In this document: positions 58,250 through 64,000 of the stretch, piece after piece
Numbering within the stretch: position 1 is the first letter of the stretch
How the letters are laid out: each line of letters begins with the position of its first letter
Assembly: GCA_049724395.1 (NCBI GenBank)
Contig: JAUGWO010000289.1
Span: 1-64,000, forward strand
Source of the DNA: Spongospora subterranea f. sp. subterranea
Lineage: Eukaryota; Endomyxa: Phytomyxea; Phytomyxea; Plasmodiophorida
Reading direction: 5' to 3'
DNA length: 64,000 bases
Translations under genes and position numbers: made by a program
Notes under the pieces: generated by a model
Seen by the model: only the letters and a program-made list of their open reading frames with translations
What the model was told of the DNA's origin: nothing
Databases searched by the model: none

Positions 58250-59730
58250 AGAGATGTTTTCGGAAAAAACATTCTTTCAAAAACAATGGTTTGACTTGAT
58301 TTGTCAATATTGTCAATCATTATGATGTCGAACCCGAGTTGGAAGAAGAGCGTTAGTGTGGAACACATCGGCTGAAAAGAGCGGATATGGTGGCAGCTCC
58401 AAAATCGTTCGCAATGTGGGAATTTGAACTTCGATCTGCACTCGCTTGGTTGGATCGATTCGCCCATTCCCTGGAACCCATATCATTATCGTGGCGCATA
58501 GCGTCGAGCCGCATCGATTGCCGAACAGCGTTGCTGTCGGGCAATGACCCGATTGGCTCTGAATCTGGGATTCGGGCTCTGGTGCGAGACCAGACATTGA
58601 TGGCAATTTCGCCTACCAGATTCGGAGGATTCTGATTGAATGCTGCAACAACCTCTTGTCTAGGCCTCATGAACTCTGGCATCTTTGGCCCTTCTGATTC
58701 TTGTAAATCCTACCGATGACGACTGCTTCGGCAATATAAATTACGAACGAAATTCGTACATCATTCGGGGACAATCTCTGCCGCACACGTGCTTGAGGGT
58801 AGATCATCTGTATAGACGATGAGCAACTGTTGATGGCTTCAGTGTTGATACCAATCGGGAGTCAAAAACCGTTGATGCTGCTGCGGCAGCGTCCTCTGTA
58901 AATATTGGAGTATGACTGCACGGAGGACAATGAATCCCTGAGGCAAACAAGAAAGGAAGTTCGGTAGTCTCTGCCAAGGATATACCTTGCCGACGACTCA
59001 CCGACGAGTCCATAACTCACTCCCGATTTGATGTATAGCCCTGCGGGTGGAAGGCCCGTCTTCCTTTCAGATAAAAACTCGCCCACTGCGCCTCTCAGCA
59101 ACGTTCGAGCACGGAAAAGGGGTAGGGATTTGATTGATATCAATATGTAATAATGTGGTGTTTTGTGGCGAAAGTACTCTGTCAGCGAGACCGCCTGAGT
59201 ATTAACCAATTGGCGATCTACCGATCGCGAGAGACAGAGAGGGAAGACATGAAAAAGAAGTCGAGTGTATTCGAGAGCGAATGATACGAAGAAGAAAAGA
59301 ATGTGCGACCGTTGACAAATCTTGTGAACTGCAACTTGTTCCGAGAGGACGCTGGACGCTCATGCACAGCATACCAGATACGAGACTCTCGTGCAAAACG
59401 AGCTCATTCTGCAAATGCATGGCCGATGGAATCTTTGATCGCTTGGGTAAACTGCGAAAACGTACTGGAAACTCATCAAGCTGAACAACTCCCCATTGTT
59501 GGCTCCGGACCACGCGGTCTGAGCCTTTGTGATCTCAAATACAGTCAAAGGCGACAAAAACATTATTCGATTACACAGTCTGGGATCAAAAACTTTGCAT
59601 TTCTGAGGGTCTATTAGCAACCTGCTCTTTCAGTATTTCCCATTGGGAATCGAGGACAAAACAACAAAATTGTACTTAGACATTGGCAATCAGATCAACA
59701 AACAACCTCATATGTTTATATTGGTAAAGA
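58250..59730. other. Stretch with unassigned open frames
   Basis: Frames at 58353-58682 (minus), 58862-59209 (minus) and 59202-59513 (minus) overlap each other and show no domain I recognise. This is the 3' side of the maleylacetoacetate isomerase gene. Confidence 0.4.
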
Positions 59731-60710
59731 TCACTGTTTAGCAGCGTCGGGCTGGTGATCTGGATGGGCCGCTATGAACGCTGGCAGTTTCTCCAGGGCA
59801 GCCGCGATTCGCGATATGATTGGGAATTGCGACATATCAACGTCGAACCGACGAGCGTTATAAACCTGTGGAACTAGACAGATATCGGCGATTGTGACAT
59901 TGTCCCCAACACAACAGGCTCCTGCCGACGTGCTCAGATCCTTCTCCAACCCTGAAACCGGTCAACTTCACCCAATTGGAACAACCATATGAGCGAGAAA
60001 TTACCGATCAGACCAAGAGTGATGAAATGTTTGCACCATTGAATGGCATCGCCTTTCTGGTATTTGATAACCCGCAGGTTCTGAACAGGTTGAATATCGG
60101 CAGCGATAATCAGGGCCTGACGTCGGGCAACGGAGCGTAAATCTGTTTGTTTCGCCACGAGGGCGCGTTAACTGTGATTTTCTTCAAGAACAATGAAAAA
60201 TGAGTGAATTACAGGGATCTTTAGGCAGTAAGGGCGTCTGGGATGGTCTCGTCTCCTCCAGATATTCGATGATCGCCATGGACTCGTGCAACGAATGACC
60301 ATCGATTCTGTGAACAAAAATGTTGTTGGGCAACGGGGGTGATCACCCAAGACACAAGCTGAAAACCAACTCGAGAACAGGGACCTGATGGACTGGAGAC
60401 TGAGAGAAATTCACATCGTCCAATTGTTCGCCTTTCAACAGATTAATAGCGACGTATTCTGTGTGGCAATTTTGTTATTGAATCAGTTGAAAAATCAGAG
60501 CGCGATGAATTTGAAAATCGGAATATTTTGAAGCAATGCACAATTAAAAATTTATTTTCCAAAGCGGCGATTTGCAAAATGACAACGTGAAACTGAGGAA
60601 AAATCATGTTTACCATAGGGAATCCATTTCAGATTGAGAGCGATTCGAACTCGATATGAGCAGGAACTACGCCAATACGACGACAGACGAGTAGGGCGTT
60701 GTTCCGACAT
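59731..60710 (-). CDS. GSTZ1: Maleylacetoacetate isomerase (zeta-class GST), five exons
   Basis: Converts maleylacetoacetate to fumarylacetoacetate with glutathione in phenylalanine/tyrosine catabolism; normally cytosolic. Exons are 60710-60614, 60458-60371, 60307-60213, 60142-60005 and 59951-59731, with GT...AG introns of 155, 63, 70 and 53 bp. Spliced, they give 212 residues with no stop, against 216 in human. The N-terminal thioredoxin-like domain has the zeta signature SSCSYRVRIALNLK (Trp of the usual SSCSWRVR is Tyr here), then INLLKGEQ, QVPVLEIDG and HESMAIIEYLEETRP. The helical domain has AADIQPVQNLRV, GDAIQWCKHFITLGL, CCVGDNVTIADICLVPQVYN and HPDHQPDA. The donor of intron 2 (GA/GTTGGT) is weak but keeps the QVPVLE-IDGH match. 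No pathway neighbours are visible. It looks intact and functional. Confidence 0.95.
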
Positions 60711-61590
60711 CCCTTTCGCCGCTGATCCTGCAATGAATCAGCGACGGTGACGATATCGAGCGATTGCCCCCGTTGGCGATAATCGGAATAAAGAATGGGA
60801 GGGGCTGCGCCAGGTCATCCCTGACCATGACCATCTCTGGACCATTCATGGTGTTCTCATTCCAATCGGCCATCCAAAGAATAACCGATTTGTAAAGGAT
60901 CATATGCCCCTGAGTACCCATCATTATTATTGTAGTTCGGTCGAAATAGCTAAATTTCATGTCGACTCCTGATTTTGATCGTAGACAAAAAAGGGTTAAC
61001 AACATATCTTGAGGGAAAAAGGTATAGAACTAACACCAGTCGATACGTCGTCAACATTGCTGTTGAATCAAAGAATGACCCAAAGACCAAGACGACCTTG
61101 TTGCTGACCACAATCCGCTGCCGGTTCGCTGATGAAATTCAACAATGGCGAAGTCCAAAAGGGCAAATTACCATTCGAGGGTGACAATCGGGTAAAGGAG
61201 CATGACATTCGATAGAGATCGTCTGTAATGGAGAGTGACAGAACCAATGAGCTGGATTTATTCGAGCTCGCAGTACATTTCAAATGAACATAGTTGTTGT
61301 GGCGACAGTTGCAACGACTCCATTGGTCTCACAACGTGTCAATGATGAACTTGATCACACAGTCTCTCTCGATGCGAATTGTTTCCAGGAGACCGGATCT
61401 GCAGCATTTGACATCCCGGGTGCAAACTGTATCTTTGACCTGGCTCCTCAATAATACTTCCGATTTTCACGAACATTTTGTCGTCCCACACAGCCTAAAA
61501 CGGCGACGTACTCAAATATGGACATGAGCAACGGCCTGAATAGGTTCATTATAGACGAATGGACTTGGCTCATTCCTGACGATGACATCT
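60711..61590. other. Upstream of the isomerase gene; unassigned frames
   Basis: The minus-strand frame 61005-60667 (112 residues) overlaps the first exon of the isomerase in another frame and is probably not coding. Another minus frame (61283-61068) shows nothing recognisable. Confidence 0.4.
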
Positions 61591-61599
61591 GGTCAGGAA

Positions 61600-63944
61600 C
61601 TTGATCAACTCAACAATCGCCTCATATCCGTCGCAATTGGACGCAATGACTCGCCGAATGCGTTGGCGTTTCGCAATTAAGCGGGTGGTGCTATCCCCAA
61701 TTATTTGGAATTGTATAACAATTTGGGCAAATGAACATAGAATTGTTTATGGCCAAAGATCATACGAATTGGTGCGAAAGGACTGCAATATGGCGCATTC
61801 CATAGTACTTTTTGTGGTCAGTCATACCGAATTCAGCATTAAGTTTGCTCATAATGGTTTCCATAAGATGGTCGACGTTGCGGGCAAAGATCATATCGTC
61901 AACGTGAAGTGCTAGTAGAACAACTTTCCCAGAATTGGAATGATTGAAATAGAAACAAGGATCCGATCTACTTCTTGAGAGTTGAGAAGTTCAGGGTCTC
62001 TATCAAGAAATTGTTCAGTTTCTTATTCCAGATGTGTCCGGCCTGTTTGAGTCCATATAGCCCTTTCTGTAATTTGCAGGCACGGTGTGGAAATTCTGCA
62101 CTTATGAATCCCTCAGGTTGATCCATAAAAATCTCGGTGTCGTTTTACAAATGCACTAACAACGTCTTCCTGTCTAAGTTTCAATCCGTTCTGTACAGTA
62201 AGGGCTAGAAGCAAGCGTTGCGATTCCGCGTCAGACGACTATTAAACTTTTCTGAATGCCCATTCGGGTCAGATTGACTGCAATTACCCAGCGGCAGCCG
62301 ATTGATTTCGATTTTTAGGCTTGTCGGTGAGAGTCCAAGTATTACTTCGTTGAAGTGTACTGAACTCCTTTTCTGCTGCTTTCTTCCAGTAATTAGCATT
62401 TGGGGAGCACAAAGCTTCTGATAAAGACGCAGGAATAGGTATAGTTGATGCTGAAACACCAAGAATTTCCTTTGGAATAACATCAACGGCTGTAGAATGA
62501 TTTGCAGTATAGAGAAGTTCTGGGTTTCGGAAGACGCTCAGATCGCCGTAATTGTCTCAGAGGAATTTCCGACTGCATTCCTTCCTCAGAAGTACAATCT
62601 ATTAACAACGCTGTAAGATTATGCTGTTCGTCAACAGCGTCTTCCTCAGAGTTAGCATTATGGGAAAAACTAAAACAGCATTCATCAAATTTCGCATCAC
62701 GACTAATTACCGTCCGTTGATTCGACCAATCCCAAAATCTATAAGCCTTTTGTCGGTTAGCATGGAACGGTGCATAATACCGTCCCTTCTGGATCGGAAA
62801 GACTGCAGAAAATATGCGACATACTTCTCCATCGAACCAAAATTTCAGCCCTCTATCAGTACTGACGCCAAGCGACAATAAATTTCTGCTTATCTCTGGC
62901 ATAAAAGGCGTATCCGTCAAAGCAGCCTTGGATTGTCCAAAAGTTGCAGTGCTTGTCCAATATATGTGCTGTGGACATAATGATCATCACCAATTTGACT
63001 AGTTGTCGATTTATCTTTCTTTATGTCCGACATGAGAGATAAATCATTACAAATATGTCGGTTACAACCTGAATCTAAGAGCCAGGAACTTCCTTCATTC
63101 TGACCAGCATATACAGAAGCAGAATAAGCAGAAATCACATCATTATCTTTATCATTGTTAAAATTGCGTCGTTCTGGGTGCAAGTTAAAGCACGTCTTTT
63201 TCCAATACTTCGTACGTAAAGTGTTATAGTGTCGGCACATTCGACACGATTGAGCATTAGCTGCCAAAATCCCATCTTGGTTCTCTTCATCACAATCAAT
63301 GATAATTTGTTGGAGCTGATCCTATTGATGGGTGTGTCTGAAGAATATCAACCAGTAGTTGATACGATTGACGCTTCTTGTAAAACTCTATCGAGTATGC
63401 TTGTCATAACGAAACTTCAGAATGCCAAAATCCCATCTTGGTTTTCTTTAAGACGTGCACTTCGACGAGGTTCGGCATTCTGAAGTTTCCTAATGACACG
63501 CATGCTCGATAGAGTTTTACAAGAAGCGTCAATCGTATCAACTACTGGTTGATATTCTTTAGACACTCCCATCAATAGGATCAGCGCCAACAAATTATCA
63601 TTGATTGTGATGAAGTCTGAAGCGACTCGGGCAACATTATTCGATGCCCCTTGAACCTTTGCAATATATTCAGAAGCAGAAAGTGAACCTTGCTTAATGT
63701 TGAAGGTATCTTGGATAGCATTCAATGCGCCTAATGTTGAATTATTACCAAAGCGTGACTCTAGAATATTCCAAGCTTCTTGTGTGCTTAGAGAATTTTC
63801 TACAATTGGATAAATGTCTTCTCCGATGCTTATGAGCAAAACAGCATGTAATTTCTCATCAAGGGATGGATTGATATCTTGAGTCCCATTAATTGCCCCG
63901 CTAGCTCCTATAGCTTGAGACCCAATAAAAACTTGCGACTCCAT
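61600..63944 (-). mobile_element. Ty1/copia fossil (gag to reverse transcriptase)
   Basis: In minus-strand order there are a gag-type frame (63944-63417, with AWNILESRFG and VQGASNNVARVASDF), a knuckle and protease region (62917-63267, with SSWLLDSGCNRHIC), an integrase-end/linker region (62483-62920, with RQLRRSERLPKPRT) and the start of a copia reverse transcriptase to about 61600. The 5' LTR would lie beyond the window. The element is broken in several places and has an inverted duplication within gag. Confidence 0.85.
63288..63613. repeat. Inverted duplication, about 140 bp arms, 47 bp spacer
   Basis: Arms 63288-63426 and 63474-63613 are reverse complements with about seven differences (near 5 percent). 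Both carry the same part of the copia gag. A short direct repeat, GCCAAAATCCCATCTTGGTT, also occurs at 63263 and 63424. Confidence 0.85.
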
Positions 63945-64000
63945 CTGAAGAAATTGTCATTGGTAAGTGTTGATACAATGGTTTGTAGCTTCCCAACTCG

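Noticed and set aside
60667-61005. 112-residue minus-strand frame upstream of the isomerase
   Set aside because: It overlaps the first coding exon of the isomerase on the same strand in another frame; the isomerase match is decisive.
1-64000. CRISPR array, operons or bacterial signals
   Set aside because: No regularly spaced repeats of CRISPR type; introns, AATAAA signals and element types show eukaryotic DNA.

Overview
This is a repeat-rich, gene-poor stretch of nuclear DNA from a eukaryotic microbe. Evidence for a eukaryote is direct: short GT...AG introns restore reading frame in one host gene and in two DNA transposons (48 to 70 bp, plus one of 155 bp), AATAAA signals follow several genes, and the mobile elements are eukaryotic classes (LINE with RNase H, Ty1/copia, Ty3/gypsy, Penelope-like, PIF/Harbinger, pogo-like). 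A tiny TTTTAGGG telomere-type tract and the retroelement mix would fit a stramenopile, plasmodiophorid or green-lineage protist. That placement is inference; I cannot name the organism.

Layout. 1-1030 is a strongly GC-rich block with one open frame, unlike the AT-richer rest. 1440-3150 is a decayed zinc-finger/DDE pogo-like transposon. 3635-4441, 14906-15736, 20051-20866, 28448-29275 and 41030-41857 are five intact intronless members of one unrecognised family of about 270-residue single-pass membrane proteins. Broken members lie at 7549-7743, 8566-9292, 18459-18555 and 30244-30390. Four of the five intact genes sit on the minus strand inside repeated units of about 1.5 to 1.8 kb that carry a shared upstream block (about 60-70 bases before the ATG) and a shared 3' end with AATAAA.

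16.4-18 kb holds a DDE transposase scrap and a copia fossil; 25.5-26.3 kb a reverse-transcriptase fossil; 31.3-33.3 kb and 36.6-40.3 kb gypsy fossils, the second next to a Penelope-like fossil (34.6-36.1 kb) and a gypsy gag piece (33.7-34.5 kb). 42.4-42.8 kb is a 48-bp minisatellite. 44.8-49.9 kb is an almost full LINE on the minus strand, abutting a four-hydrophobic-segment membrane protein gene (49957-50721). 51010-53823 is a nearly complete PIF/Harbinger element with TIRs, TAA target duplication and two convergent genes. 55.6-57.8 kb is a second, decayed Harbinger of the ALP1 type. 59731-60710 is a complete five-exon gene for maleylacetoacetate isomerase, the one clear metabolic gene. 61.6-63.9 kb is a copia fossil that runs out of the window.

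Two patterns stand out. One is the expanded membrane-protein family with its conserved promoter-like block. The other is a set of inverted duplications inside mobile elements (36431-36767, 57448-58240, 63288-63613, and a short one at 13231-13581); two of these share almost the same geometry, arms of about 140 bp around a spacer of about 50 bp.
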